This document shows positions 47,533-60,777 of a DNA stretch of 64,000 nucleotides, piece after piece. The translations under genes were made by a program, and so were the position numbers. The number at the start of each line of letters is the position of its first letter. The first letter of the stretch is position 1. The stretch comes from Owenia fusiformis. Taxonomy: Eukaryota; Annelida; Polychaeta; Sabellida; Oweniidae. Under the pieces are notes generated by a model. The model had not been told where the DNA came from, did not search any database, and worked only from the letters and a program-made list of their open reading frames with translations. The stretch covers positions 60,746,270-60,810,269 of the forward strand of contig CAIIXF020000001.1 of NCBI GenBank assembly GCA_903813345.2, written 5' to 3'.

Positions 47533-49203
47533 TTTGAGCGAATGTGGAATATATTGTCGCACACCAAACAACCAACAGTTCTTAATCTTCCCGATATACC
47601 CGATATATTACTTCGGCTGAGTCCTGTGATTTCCCTTATATACAATCTTGGAGCTTGCAGTTGCGAACAGCTGAATGAGACCACACAATTATCACTCTGT
47701 ACAACAATGGACACCTAATCTCATATAAGATCATGATTAATTTGACTGCGTGTATTTTCAAAAGACGATTTGGCTTATGGTTTCATATTAAAGAATATTG
47801 GCTAACGTGTGTGGCTAATATGGTCATTTTGTAATTATTGTATTGAATCGCGGTGACAATCGGTTGTAGAATTGGATATTGTTTATAGGTATTTGTATTC
47901 ACCATTCGTTGATTTTGAATTGTATCCTTTTCAAGCTATATAGTTCATGGATCACTGTTCCCCAACTCGTTACTTTGAAGGAACGTCAATGTTACAAAAT
48001 GGATGAACTTCCTGGATACGAGTTGGATTGTCATTTGGCACAAAGTAAGACAATAATAGTCTAGCTTTTAGAAATGCTCTCGGTTTGGAATTTGATTATT
48101 GAATAAAGCTGTAATTCATGAATTTTGACTGTCGCTTTTGTTACATTGACGTTAGTCGTCAAAGTAACCTCCATTGGTAACATAACCGAGTTTTGACAAT
48201 GTAACAAAAGCGAGGGGTTAAATAAATTAATTGCAACTTCATTTAATAAACAAATTCCAAATCGAAGAAACCTATTAAAACTAGACTATATTTTCTAGCT
48301 TTGTGTCAAATTATACTCTGCAACTTGACTTATAAGTAGGTTTAAATCGAGAAAACAAAAAACCTGGAAGTTCATCCATTTTGTTACATTGACGTTCCGT
48401 CAAAGTAACGAGTTGGGGAACAGTGATGAATTGATGTCTATCATATTGTAGCAAATGACTTTAATAAACTTATTGATTTTCTACTCTCTAACTTCCAAAT
48501 TATCGATTTGGGCCATCGTGGTCTTCTCTTTCAATTAATTGTAAGAAAAAGAGTTGATGAGTACATTTAGTTTTATTTCAGTAAAGCGTTTTGCATTGTC
48601 TTTATTATCATTTAAAGGTTTGTCCTTCCAAATAATCAGTGGTGTCCCATTGTAATTTTTAATATCTTTGATATATCTTGAGAACAAATTATGGGGACAG
48701 TATCGACGATATATTGAGAAAATCAACTGAACAACCAACAGTCAGAAAGAACACAATTAGTCTAAGCAACATGCAACATACAATCGTTTTATCTACATTT
48801 TAAAACCCTTTAAGGTATTTATTGCTTTGGATACCCTTTAAAGTAGTTCATACCCTTTGTAATACTGTAATACTGTTGCTTCTTTAAAAAGAGCTTCACC
48901 TACATTATGTATTACGTTATTTGACGTTCAGGTCTAAATAAATAGTCTTGTCTAGATAGATGAATTCCCATTCCCTAAGGTTTGGGAGAGGGAGGGCCAA
49001 GCTTTTAGTCTTGACTACGCCACACTGATAATTTTCAAGTGTCACTGTTGTACTATCCATGAAAGCAAACGTTTTGAAATTTATCTTGAATAATATATGT
49101 ATCCTTTCTAATCATTTTTGTGTAGTATTATCTTGAGAATACAGAGAAGTCTGTATTGGGCACAGTTGTACTAAATGCCATTTAGAGTTACAAGTTGATA
49201 GCT
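47533..49203. other. intergenic DNA with one foldback element
   Basis: Apart from the element at 47953-48425, no gene is evident. This stretch includes the downstream side of the GPCR gene. Confidence 0.5.
47953..48425. mobile_element. 473-bp foldback element, relative of 4574-5029
   Basis: Ends CACTGTTCCCCAACTCGTTA and the inverse TAACGAGTTGGGGAACAGTG. The arms continue through ACGTCAATGT and ACAAAATGGATGAACTTCC on both sides. A nested pair in the middle (TCGCTTTTGTTACATTG / CAATGTAACAAAAGCGA) completes the palindrome. No clear target duplication (ATGGAT and ATGAAT are close). Confidence 0.85.
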
Positions 49204-51863
49204 TTATTGAATGGGACCTTCGGTATAATTCGCAGCTCCTGGTATTTCCACATTTTCTTTCTCCGTTGCCTCCTTGAGCTCCGCGGCTTTCTCCTTCATT
49301 TCTCTTCTTTCTTCTATCAATCGTCTTTGTTTCTTTCTCTTCACAAAACGCTTCCATCTGCGCACCGCCTTGATGGCCAAACTTACATTGAAGAAATTTA
49401 TCTTACGCCTGAAGGCCTGGTGGAAAACTTTATCCCACGCTGATACGGTTTTGGCTACCTTTCTCTTCACCTAAAAAGATTGGAAGCCCATTTAATACAT
49501 ATTTAATGTATTTTGCCAAACGTATTGAGTTTGCTTTAACAATAATTAACAACGCTTAGCTAAGTATAGTTAATCATGTGCTTGAAATTTCTTCAAGTTC
49601 ATGGTCTACTATTGATATCTCTAGGGATTCAATACATTCTGGATCTCATGCCGAGTGGGACTGGGTAGTGGGTATACACCTCCAAACGTATAGCAACCAG
49701 AACCCCCACCCCGATTAAACCTGTTGGTGATTTAGAAAAAGTCACCAAGTATGTCTTTCTTAACTGAAATGAATGTTATAATTGAAAAAAGAACAAAATG
49801 AAGATTAAAACATCAGATACGCTTTAACAAGCTTGCAGAAGAGTTCCCATTTCCAAAGGTTTTTACTATAAAATACGTAGATACCTTATTAGCTTTATCT
49901 GTCCACTGTTTAGGAAGTGACATTTCTACTTCCTCTTTTATCTGCTTGTTGTGGCTGAGATAGACCAGTGGTTTGATGACCCACCAGATGTCCACTATTA
50001 ATACACCTGTAGTCCACCAACCCGACCATGTCTCAACGGACGATGTAAAAACCTTAAAACAAATCGGCGGTATTCAACATATGTAGACAGACCTGGAGCA
50101 ATATACCTTATGCCGTGATCTATTTTGTAGGATAGTCTTACTAGAGAATACCATCAAGCTGAGCTTCATTGAACAAGTTGTCAGTGATAGTTTAATTGCA
50201 TATTTGATACAGCTAAATGGTAAAAAATCGCAAGGACTATATAATTCTGCATCAAGTTCAGCTGCACATTTACCTAGTTTAGCTTATTTTAGTTGTTTTT
50301 AAATGGTGCTTTCCTCGACGAAATGTTGCCTTTCTAGTCTGAGCAAAATATGTTTGATATAGTAGTTGTAAGGATATAGAAATGCACAATGTATGTGTTT
50401 ACCTTGTAAAGGACAATGCCAACGAACGGGGCCCAGGTGAGCAGGGCAAACACCCAGATCAAGAGGACTGTGAACGCAAAGTGGAACTCTTTATGTTGGT
50501 CATCCAGTTCGCCTAAAGTGAATATCTTTTCCCTTTCACTCGCTAACTTCTTCCATCGCTTATTCCCTTTTTGTATTTTGGAGATCTGAAAGTATGATAT
50601 TTAATGAGGTTCTATCGGTCATCCTGCTTCTGTTTGTTACAAAATGACTGGCAGCGGCACTGCTTACTGGCAGCTCCACCATATATGGGAAATACTGATT
50701 TTAAAACAGACACATAAATCGTTCACGAATTCATTATGAGAAATTATACGCGGCCTTCTTAGTTATTCTCCAGAATAAAACTGAAAGCTAGAGAACAAAA
50801 AGATGTGATGCGTATCAGAATGATACTGCTTTGATGAATAATAAAATATAAATCAAAAGAGTTGATTGAGAATCACAATTGAAAGCTTTACCTTAGGTTT
50901 CTCTTCAATGACTGATGGTTTTGTAGCAAGTTCAACACGCGGGGATTCTGCTTCAACGTCATCAACAGTTAATGTAGTTTCCTTTGATCCCATTGAATCT
51001 TTAGATGAGCTCTTTGGTCTTTCTTTCTCATTTTTCAAGTCAGCCATTTTAATAAGGTTTTGCGTGGAGCCTTTGGAAGATCCTTCTGAGGGACTGGCCT
51101 CTCTGATGAGAGACCGTCGTTTGTGAATAATAATAGACATGGTGACGATTCCAAATATAATAGGGATGAAGTATCCATACACCAAGTAGAGGATTGTGTT
51201 AATCATGTCCTGGACGAAGTCTATGTTACACTGGTACTGAGAAGGATGGTAGGCGATGGGGGCAGTAAGTCCCCAAAGCGGGATGGACGCAACGACACCA
51301 TTGAAAACCCAACTGCCAACAATCATGACTAGCACTATTGTGGAATTCCCAAATATTTTAGTATGATGATTTGGATAACAAACCACTAGACATCTCTCCA
51401 TGCTGAGTAACATTAGGCCTGTGAAGCTATTCAAAAATATCATTTCCACAAAATATCCATGGACGTAGCAAAAGCCGAAAAAGCCTTGCTCGAGTGACGC
51501 CACAGACGCTATACCAGATGGAATCCCAACGACGCTGATAGCTATTAAATCAATTACTAATAAGTTTATGGTTAGCTTACAAACTGGTTCAGAAAATTTC
51601 TTCAGCTTCTTGCACATATGAAGATAGGCTCCGTTGAGGGCCGATGAAACGATGAGGACGACAACCTTGAGGATGAAAATCAGATATGGTAGCAGGTTCT
51701 TCTTTAGGAACTCGAAGAATGGTTCAGCATATGCGCTTATGAAGTTAAAATCATCCGCGCCAGCACCAGCAATACTGCCAGTTGTGTTGACGCTACTGGC
51801 GGTTGTGGCATTCGCGTTGCTCATGATGGTGGAGTTGATGCTACTCACTGTTGTGGCGTTCAT
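49204..51863 (-). CDS. class A (rhodopsin-like) orphan GPCR (4 exons)
   Basis: Seven-helix plasma-membrane receptor; ligand unknown. Exons: 51863-50892, 50585-50403, 50052-49885, 49470-49204 (1590 nt, 529 aa; phases agree). The N-terminus is Asn/Ser/Thr-rich with several N-glycosylation sequons. TM1 58-81; TM2 97-121 with Asp105; TM3 132-156 with Cys132 and ERC in place of DRY; TM4 with Trp185; Cys212 in ECL2 for the disulfide; TM5 220-245 with a proline; a long ICL3 (246-357); TM6 358-383 with LTWAP for CWxP; TM7 ending KPLVY (412-416) in place of NPxxY. The opsin retinal-lysine position aligns to Asp, so it is not an opsin. The tail is strongly basic and helical (KRFVKRKKQRRLIEERREMK). The stop codon overlaps an AATAAA word. 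A 5' non-coding exon may exist upstream. Confidence 0.88.
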
Positions 51864-54319
51864 ATTGCTGATGTTAGTAGAAACGGTTCTGTGAATTACG
51901 TCGTTACGAATTATGTTTTACAAAATCTACATTTCTCCAGTTCATCCATCTTGATTAAGTGTTAACTAAAGGGCTTTCACCTCTACTTTATTGTCGTTTG
52001 CTACATTTTTTTGTAAATTCTCTGCTATTGTGGGAAACCTGTATTATTCCATTTCATGCGTTCTTCCACTAAGATAAAGTTATAAAATGGCCTGATCTTT
52101 GCACAATCGTAGATTAACTTGGGTCAGATCAAAACATTTTATTCTAATACTGGATTACAGGATTATTACTATTAGCAATTGCATTGTGGGTGGATTGTTA
52201 ATACTTAAGTTAATCCCATCCGATGGCAAGTTTGACAATGAACTTGTGCAACATATTCACCCTTAAGTTGAACGTGTCTTGGAAGCACAAACAGGATTAA
52301 CAAATATTCATTGTCGCTTGTTAAAACCTGTGGATAAACAGAATTGCTTGAGTGAAAGGTCGGGAATCAGGAGCTCGGGTATTTAACAGACCTGTTAACT
52401 TATCTTTTTAAGGTGATCTAGAATACTGTTTTTAGTCTACTTTACTTGTCCATTAAATTGGACTTTCAACAACTTAGAAATATCAAAAATAATATGAATT
52501 TCACATAAATGTAAATGGAATAAATGGTCGGTGTGCAAATAACTGGCAAAAATAGTTTTTAAAATAAAACTTAAGTTTGCTGGAAAGTTATAGTTTTTGG
52601 TAGAATATTAATGTATCTTTATAAAATGTACCGGAAAATATCTTACTGATTATCTTAAAGATAGCTTCATCCACCAAGTCTCCTGACACTTCTAGGCTAT
52701 TAGTGTAGCACTTGGAGAAGTGGGTATGTGGTTTCACGATTTGTACAATCATTCTACTGTAACGCCATCTTTATTTCCATGGGGAATGTTTATGATCGAT
52801 TACTCTCATAAACCCAAAAGAAAAGGAATAAAAACAAATTCATATGAGATTCCTTATTGACATTTATTTATTACAAACATGTACTTAACATGTTTTGGAC
52901 GGAATAAAATAATGAAAAATAATAAGACAGATCTAGTGGAGAAATGTAGGCTAACAGAAGACTTGATATAATCATAACAAAGATCAATTACATTGTTAAA
53001 TGATTGTAATACGACTATAACTATTAAAGTTCTCCATTGGAACTTAGCATTTTCTTCTACTGTACACATGTTTATACAAATAAGTTCATACTTTTACAAA
53101 ATAATTATTTACAAAGTTACAATAGTTCTGTCCTATTCACATTTTTATATACAAACTTGATTTGGCATCTAAAGATTTAAAACAGAAACATTGTAATTGA
53201 AAATTAACTTTCATGTACAGGGTGATCCAAAATATGGAACCCTCTAATTTTGAATAACATTCATAATTTTGGTGGTATCTTCTTGCAATTAGAGGTTGGC
53301 ATTTTGGGCCAACCTGTACATGTAGTCATATAGTTTTCAACTCTTCCTGAGAGAAATGAGATCTTAAGTTTGTCTATTATGCAATAACTAGTTAACAGTA
53401 CAGGACGTGCAATAAGAAAGTTAATTTTGCTCTTAAATGTTTTGTTATCAATATTATTATCTCAAACTTTCACAATACATCTTCAAATATTCAACTTTGC
53501 CCATTGAATACCCTATACTTCCATACAAATGTAGTTTGAACAAAGCACATGAGAAATCAAACTAACATAACTAATAAATGTGAAGATAATTACTCTAGGA
53601 CATTAAATATATAATGTGCTTCACAGAAACACAAGCTTTTTTCAAATACATGGTTCATTAAATCACAAAATACAAACAAACAGAACAAAAGCACACTATG
53701 GCACTCTGCCCATATTGCAACATGCACTTATGGATAATTGAGATCTTGCTAAAGATTTTGAAATGATATTAAAAAATGAAACAGATACAGAGACAGGGAG
53801 GACATCTTAATGTTTATGTCTGTTTGATACCCAACGAATGTTCTGCATTGAACCTTTAACAATTTTTGCTTTACTATTTTGTGTCATGTTGTCATAAAGT
53901 TGTGAGTGTATTAAAAAAGAAGTATCATTGAATGGGAGTTCTTTCCAAATTAATTTTTCAAAAGGTGAAGTAGCATATAGTTTTATACCACGTTCTTTAC
54001 ATCATTAAAATTTTAATGAAATTGTTGATTGGCTTACCTAACCTCCCCATTCTCTCCAACTAAGTCAAAGTGAAAGTATAGACATTTGCTTTATAGAGAT
54101 TCAAAGAAAATATTCAGATTCAAAAATAAAATAAATGGTTCATGTATAATAATAGTAAACAAGAAATCAGCACCTTCTAATATATCTACAATATTTACAA
54201 TTTATAAATGAGATGACTACAGACCTAAATATGAATGTTATTTTCGTGTAAATAATATAATGAGATATTGCTCGTTGAAGTGATCACATCCACACCTTTG
54301 GAGTTGTATATCCAATTCT
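51864..54319. other. intergenic DNA and probable long 3' UTR of the mucin-like gene
   Basis: No coding exon is supportable. On the minus strand an AATAAATAAA signal lies near 52860-52875, about 1.45 kb past the mucin-like stop, and could end its 3' UTR. The MITE at 53216-53318 lies inside. The 5' flank of the GPCR gene is at the left end. Confidence 0.5.
53216..53318. mobile_element. 103-bp TA-flanked MITE
   Basis: Left end TACAGGGTGATCCAAAAT; the right end, inverted, is TACAGGTTGGCCCAAAAT. A TA pair at each end fits a mariner-type duplication. Confidence 0.7.
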
Positions 54320-57300
54320 TTAAAGCTCTGTTACTTCTTTATGTGGCACATTAGATTGTTCTGTGTTATTGCCGCCCATAGTCACATTAGTGTTTTGGTT
54401 TGGGTCCATTTGTTGAGTAGATACCATTGTACTGTTCATTGGTTGTGTTGTGTTCATCGTGCTATTCATTGGTTGATGTGTTGTATTCATTGTGCTCATC
54501 ATGTTATCACCTTCAGTGCCATACAATGGGTTTTCAAAAGCTCCATGTTTGTCTTTCTTATGCTTCTTCTTTTTCTTTTTCTTTTTCTCCTTCTTATCTT
54601 CTTTTCGGACTGATGGTGGGGGTAGCGCGGGAAGCCGACTGTGATGTGTGGCTTCTCCTGCTGTGGAATGTTGCGGAGGCAGAGCTTTAGGGATTGGACG
54701 CTCATTCTCTATCACAAATAGATGATCACCACTGGAATGAAGAATAATATCTTATTAATGATGCTATCATCATATCTTGGGTGACTTCAGTCTGTCACTT
54801 GACCATCATAATAAGATTTGTCAACTTCCTATAAAAGTTAGTCCTTTTTACGAAAAATAACTAAGATGTTGTACAATATTAAGTGGTTATTTTTTAGTTT
54901 TAACGAAAATTTCTACATTGCTTATGAGTGACTTGACACTTGAGCCTGAAATGGTACCAATACAGTAAAACATGTATATCAGAACACATTTAAGCTGCCA
55001 TAGACTTTCAGGTTTAAAAACCTCAAATGTGAACATCTGCAAATCCAAGCATTTTTAGACAGGTCTCAGTAGTGTTTTGTTTAGACAAGTTCTACTGTAC
55101 TTCAATTAATCAAATCGCTTACTTTGGTTGGGAGTGATCATTCTGGTGTATTCCATTTTCAAGCTGAGTGTCACCTGGGCCGACCTTGTTCTTCCTGGTT
55201 AGACTACTCTCACTTCCTGCATCGTCATCTTTTAGTCGATTTGTATTCAACAGTTTCGTTTTCAATTCTTTCTTCTCCTTTCGCTTTTCCTTTTTCTCCC
55301 TTCGTCCCTGCTTCTGCTTTCTTACCCTAAAATAAATGATATTATTTTTATATGTTCATCATATTATTCTCCAAATCAATAAATTACCAGAGTCTAAGAT
55401 TTTCTGATAATCAAAAGGGGAGATACTGGGATTTTTTAGATACACACAACAATGTTTCATTAATACCTTCAAAATAACATCAAATCATTTAAATGCATAT
55501 TTTGATCCCTATTCATAATATTTTCAGTTGACTCCAAGGACTGGCAGACATGTGAGGCAACATTATGGGAAACTCTGTTATATTTATTAAGTACAATTGT
55601 ATGTATCTTTTATTGACTCTCTGATGACACTGTCACTTACCTATAAAGGTGACAACTAACGGCTGCTACTATGACAATGATGAGAAGGAAGAATGCAACA
55701 GGGATGAAGATGACATTCCAAAAGTGGTCGGCAGGTGGAAGATAACTCTTATTGCTGACCCCAATGATGGCAAAACCTGTCATTTCCTCAACTCTGTCTC
55801 TTCCAGCATAAGAATCAGAAGAATCTAGAATGGAATATGAAATATTATTACGGGGAAGTGTCATTCCTAGCAAGGTGATTTGTCTATATGATGTAAATAT
55901 TAACTGTATTGTTTACACTTATACTTTCCTACAGCATTTCTGGGACACAATTTTTCTGTGTTTCATTCAAATCTTTGACTGTATTATTTTAATATCCAGC
56001 TAATATGAATGACTGTATATGTGATTATATTAATTGGTACATCCAGGTTTCGTGTTATTTACATGTTATTTTCATCAAATTTATGTTCCGTTCAAATCAA
56101 GTAGATCATAACATTTTCTTTATTAAAACCACAAAATACTCCTTTTTGAAATCACAATGAGATTTTCTAACAAGTCTTATCTCAATCATTGTTGAGATTT
56201 TCAGGATTTTACCAAACCTCGTGTCTACTATTTGTAATATCTCTCTTCTTGAATATTCTACTTTTCAAATCCTACTTACAGAATATAGCATTCTTATTAA
56301 GAATGAAGTTAGTTGGGGGCACATAGTCCAATGTTACGTCAGGTGGAAACTTCAGGTAGTACTTGACAGTCAAGGTGTTCTTATCAGCCTTGGGGTACCC
56401 ATCAACAATGACGACATCACTGTCTTTAAAGCCACTGGAAATATAAAAAAATAAACACCTACTATAGAGAACTTGACAGAATCATTTCAAATTAGATTGA
56501 TGTTTAAGCTATTTTTCGAAGCTTGTTTGTTTGAAATCTTACTGTTGTAAATACAATGGATAAATGCCAAGAAATAAAGATTATTTCGAAAAGTTTAAAA
56601 AATATATTAAGCATCGTACATATTCCAGAGATTAAACGACGACACCAGCTTCATGATTAATATTGTGATTCAAGCAATTAGCAAAGGGTATTGACAATGT
56701 GCTTCTGTATAATGATATATTGATTCCAACAGGGAAATGTTTGAAATCAAAACTTAAATAAACAATGGCTCAGGCAGTGTTCAAACTTCCTGTTCCTAAG
56801 AGCTCTGTTATTCTTGCATGGTTGTTAGGTATTATATTCTGAAGGGTGATACATCAAACAAACTGTTAATAATATAACATTAGGTAAGGCTAGGAGGATT
56901 TGATTCAATTAATACATGGTGAAACATATGTAAGTTCCTAAGTAATCCATATGCAGTGTATGATCTATCAAACTCCCATCATGGTTATTGATGACAATTG
57001 AACCAGTACAGCAAGAATGAGTTTTATTGTTAGTTTGTTTCTTACTTGCTTGTTGGATATAGTTGTTTAGTAAGGCAATGACATTGTGATATTGTATAGG
57101 TGTAAATATCATGCTCTATGTGGAACAATACACAGCAATCTCTCAAATATATATTAATAGTGAACTCATTATTACCATTGTGTCACTTTGACATTAATTC
57201 TAATCAGCCGTAATGCTAACATGCCATGGAGATAATATGATTGTTACAACTAATAATTAATGCACCTGGAAGGTCATCTGGAAGATTATTTTAGAAAAAT

Positions 57301-60300
57301 GAAGCTGAATACAGTTGAAGGTGAAAATTATTTTCTTTAATTAATGCCATACATGAACAAAGCAAAAATGTCACCAAAGGATGCATTTCAGTCGTGGATT
57401 TTGACTGAAACTGCAAACCGTCCCATGAAAATAATAGAATATCATCACCTATTTTCTTTTTTCCTGTATGTTTAGGATTCAAACTACATCCCTGGTACAT
57501 TGTATGCTATATGTTAATAATTGTCTTACGTGTATGTTGAGTTGGGCCTTATTGTGACACCACAAATGTCCATGTTATCCCCGCAGAATTCATTAGTTTG
57601 GTACGCAATTCCTGCACGGAACTTCCACTCCAGCCCATTGTCATTCCACTAAAACAATATTACAAATACAATATTATTTGAGAAAAATATTAACGAACAT
57701 TCCATTATTATAATAGTTATATTAGTGTCACTTATGTTTTCAGGGGTAGGAGTAAACCAAAAATGTTTTGTCATCATAAATCAATATATTGATGTATTCT
57801 CTGATGGCACTTACATGATGCCACAAATGGGGGTTGTGACATTTCTAATTTATTCAAGTGAAGTATATTTGAAATCAATTAGAATCTATTGGTGAATTTC
57901 ATAGTCACTTTGTGGTATTGGATTTTGAATGGCAAAAGCTTAAACGCATGCAGAGTAGACATAGGGTACATCATACAATGATGTAGTTTGTTATGAATAA
58001 GTAAAAGAAAGTCTATCAATGATTGATCAAACTCTGGTATCAAACTGCCAAATATGTATACGATCACAATGTAAATTGTCAGATGAAAGAACTGAATGCA
58101 TGCAACTTTCATCCAGAAATAAATGGCCACAGTACCAGAGTTCATGTATACACATCAATAATTCATTATAAATCATTTTATGGTAGATATACAATGTCAC
58201 CCTCACCTCACTCATATATATTCCGTAAAATGTCACATTCATGGTGTTTTTCATAGCTTCCTCTGGAAAAATAGAGAATGAGAATATGAGGGGATAAATA
58301 ATGGGATAGTACATTTTCAATATTATTTGGAAGTGGAAAACATTCTGCATTATAGTTGCAAAATCCACAAATTTTGTACTGCACATTTATCAAACTGGAC
58401 ATCACATTTAACAACATATTATAACATAAACAAATACACACAAGGAATGAATACAACAGAATCTGATTTTAACATACTAATAAATCTTTACTTTCTGTTA
58501 TAGTTATACAAAGTTTCATGTAGGACAATGTATGTAGGTCCTTGGATTTTAACACATATATGTTAGAATATGAAATATGTTAGAATATAAAATTGTATGT
58601 AGGTCCTTGGATTTTAACACATATATGCTAGAATATAAAATTCAACTTATAAGGTTAGGTCTACCATTTAAGAAAGTTTAACTAAAGGCTTTAGAATTGG
58701 TTATACTTTAATTTAGTGGTACAGTAATTTTAAACAAAATCATAAAATTATGTGACAATAATTATAAAGGTAGGTATGTTATCAAACAATAAAGTTGGTA
58801 TTGTTTTGTTAATTTTTGTGGTAGGGGTTATAAAATATTAGTACAATAATACAAATTATTCTATCTAGACATTTATAATACAAACACACACACTTTTATG
58901 TTAGTAATTAGTGGAGAAAATTGTTTACAGATCCTAGAAACATTCTTTGACCAGAAAACAGTATATTGTTTCTTATATACGTATGTATACAATACAGTGC
59001 CCGCTATCCTTTCCCTACTAAAAGCTAAGCGAGAAGAGCAACCACCATAGATTGAATAAGATAGACCTTTTCAATATCTTGTCTCACATCAAATCCCTTA
59101 ATACCCCATTTTGTTCCTTCAAAAGCCAGGATAGGTGACAAAAAGTGTTTTTTGGGGCTGTGATGAAGATGTTGATGCAAGAGTATTAATGAATCAAAAT
59201 GATATGTGATACTGTAGCATTAACAATGTAATGCATGCTCTACATGTTCAGACATTCAAAGGTGTAGCTCCTTTAAAAGTCATGACTTAAAGCTAAATGT
59301 AATTTCTTCACAAGTCATGACTCTTATTAATGGTGAAGTCCCTTCAAAGCTGGTTGACAACAGCTAGCTAACTATAGTGCAATATATAACATGCAGGATA
59401 TGGTCCACTTACGCAGTAACAATGGGCTATTATAATCGGGTTCTACCACAGGGTTCACTGTACTAATGGGTATATTAACCATACTTGACGTAAGAACTGA
59501 TTGAACAGTTGTGACCTTAGGGGTAACAGATTTAACAGTTGTGGATGCTTTAGTAACATCTGCAACTGTAGGAGGTTTGGTTGTAGCTGACGTTGTTACT
59601 GTTGAATTGATTGCCTCTGTGGTAGAACCATTGATAGCATTTGTTGTGACATTGGTTGATGAGCTCTTATTTAACTGCCCACTTGTTGTTGTGTCTGGAA
59701 AATTGTGACAAATTATGGTGACGACATTTGGGTTTCTAATTATAAGCAAAGCAAAAAGCGTCAAAATATCAAAATGCCAAAATACATCTTGCAAATTGAT
59801 TACATTTACTGTATGGCTGGAGTGACTACAATTACATGAAAGGGCATTAGCAAAATGGGAAAAGATATGAACTTTTAACCAACATTCAGATGATGTTCAT
59901 GTTAACAAAAAGGTGTATGATTTCATAAAGGAAGTATTTACAGAATTTATCAGTACAACTTCATGTTCAAACATATTATCGATTAGGCCTATGGAACAAA
60001 ATAGTAGATCTATGTGTCATACTGGGCACTCTCCCAAAATTCAAATTAGGACCATGCTCATGCTAAAGCACAAATCAAATCTTTCTGGAATAGTAAACTG
60101 AGTGTCTCAGTTCAGAATTATGAAACTCGAGTCACTCCGTAATTTGAGGGGGTCAGGTTTTTGAGCCTCCAACAGTATCTAAAAAGCACAAAGAATTGAT
60201 TTTCAATCTACCCAAATATCAAGCTACATGCATTATATCCACCATGATAATTCATCTATACTATCATGCATCTCTAACAAGTTATGTTTTCTACTAATTT

Positions 60301-60434
60301 TACATACCATTCATAGTGAGAACAACAGGGCCTGATGTTGAAGTTTGTCCATTTGTAATTTGAAATCCAAGCATGGTCATAATTAACACTCCAAATATGG
60401 TCCTTCTATCCATTCTAAAGCGAACGTTTAGCAT
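54320..60434 (-). CDS. mucin-like single-pass membrane protein (8 exons), family unknown
   Basis: Exons: 60434-60308, 59694-59413, 58262-58207, 57648-57530, 56434-56280, 55824-55641, 55326-55123, 54731-54320. All junction phases agree: 505 aa from the ATG at 60413, or 512 from 60434. Order from the N-terminus: signal peptide (MDRRTIFGVLIMTMLGFQIT); a Ser/Thr/Asn-rich mucin-like stalk (to about 129); a compact ectodomain (about 130-270) with YGIYMSEWNDNGLEWKFRAG, two cysteines in CGDNMDIC and VKYYLKFPPD; one transmembrane helix (VIFIPVAFFLLIIVIVAAVS, about 275-297); a highly basic cytoplasmic tail with a poly-Lys block, FENPLYG (an FxNPxY PTB/endocytosis motif), Met/Asn/Ser/Thr repeats, and C-terminal VTEL (class I PDZ-ligand form). 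The layout suggests a sorted or scaffolded surface receptor or adhesion protein. I recognise no family; the ectodomain could be SEA-like. Confidence 0.82.
54961..55099. mobile_element. 139-bp MITE, relative of 1116-1297
   Basis: TACAGTAAAACATGT and, inverted, TACAGTAGAACTTGT. It sits in an intron of the mucin-like gene, ending about 18 bp from the splice donor of the exon at 55123-55326. Confidence 0.72.
58529..58640. repeat. 65-bp tandem duplication in mucin-like intron
   Basis: TGTATGTAGGTCCTTGGATT followed by TTAACACATATATG occurs twice, about 65 bp apart, with a shared TAGAATAT trailer. Confidence 0.75.
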
Positions 60435-60777
60435 CCTTCAGTTTCTTTGAAATGAATTTTGCAATATGGAAATATTCATTAGTCCAACACTAATCTATTT
60501 TGGATAGAAAATCGTTTGTAAAGTTCAACAATTTCAGCAGCACAACACACGGTTGCTGTTTACTCCGTCTCTACTACATCAACTTGATTGGCATATTGAC
60601 TACAAAAGAACCAATCAGCAGTCTGATTTCCTAATGTAGGCGGAGTAAAATTCAAGTCTCTTCTCGCAACAGGTGCACGAGATATTATGAGATCTTTCCC
60701 ATTTGTGTTAGCTATTTTGATTGGATAAAATCCCGAAAGTGAACCAATCAAAATTCCGATGACAATAAAAAGCAAAA
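60435..60777. promoter_or_regulatory. candidate bidirectional promoter with CCAAT boxes
   Basis: Between the mucin-like start and a possible rightward first exon are two CCAAT boxes on the + strand, AACCAATCAGC near 60609 and AACCAATCAAA near 60741. CCAAT (NF-Y) boxes are typical of TATA-less and divergent promoters. No TATA box is evident. Confidence 0.45.

Noticed and set aside
49204-51863. Opsin identity for the GPCR
   Set aside because: The TM7 position of the retinal-binding lysine aligns to aspartate.
54341-54690. + strand frames opposite the last mucin-like exon
   Set aside because: Antisense shadows of the Lys-rich and Asn/Ser/Thr-rich tail.
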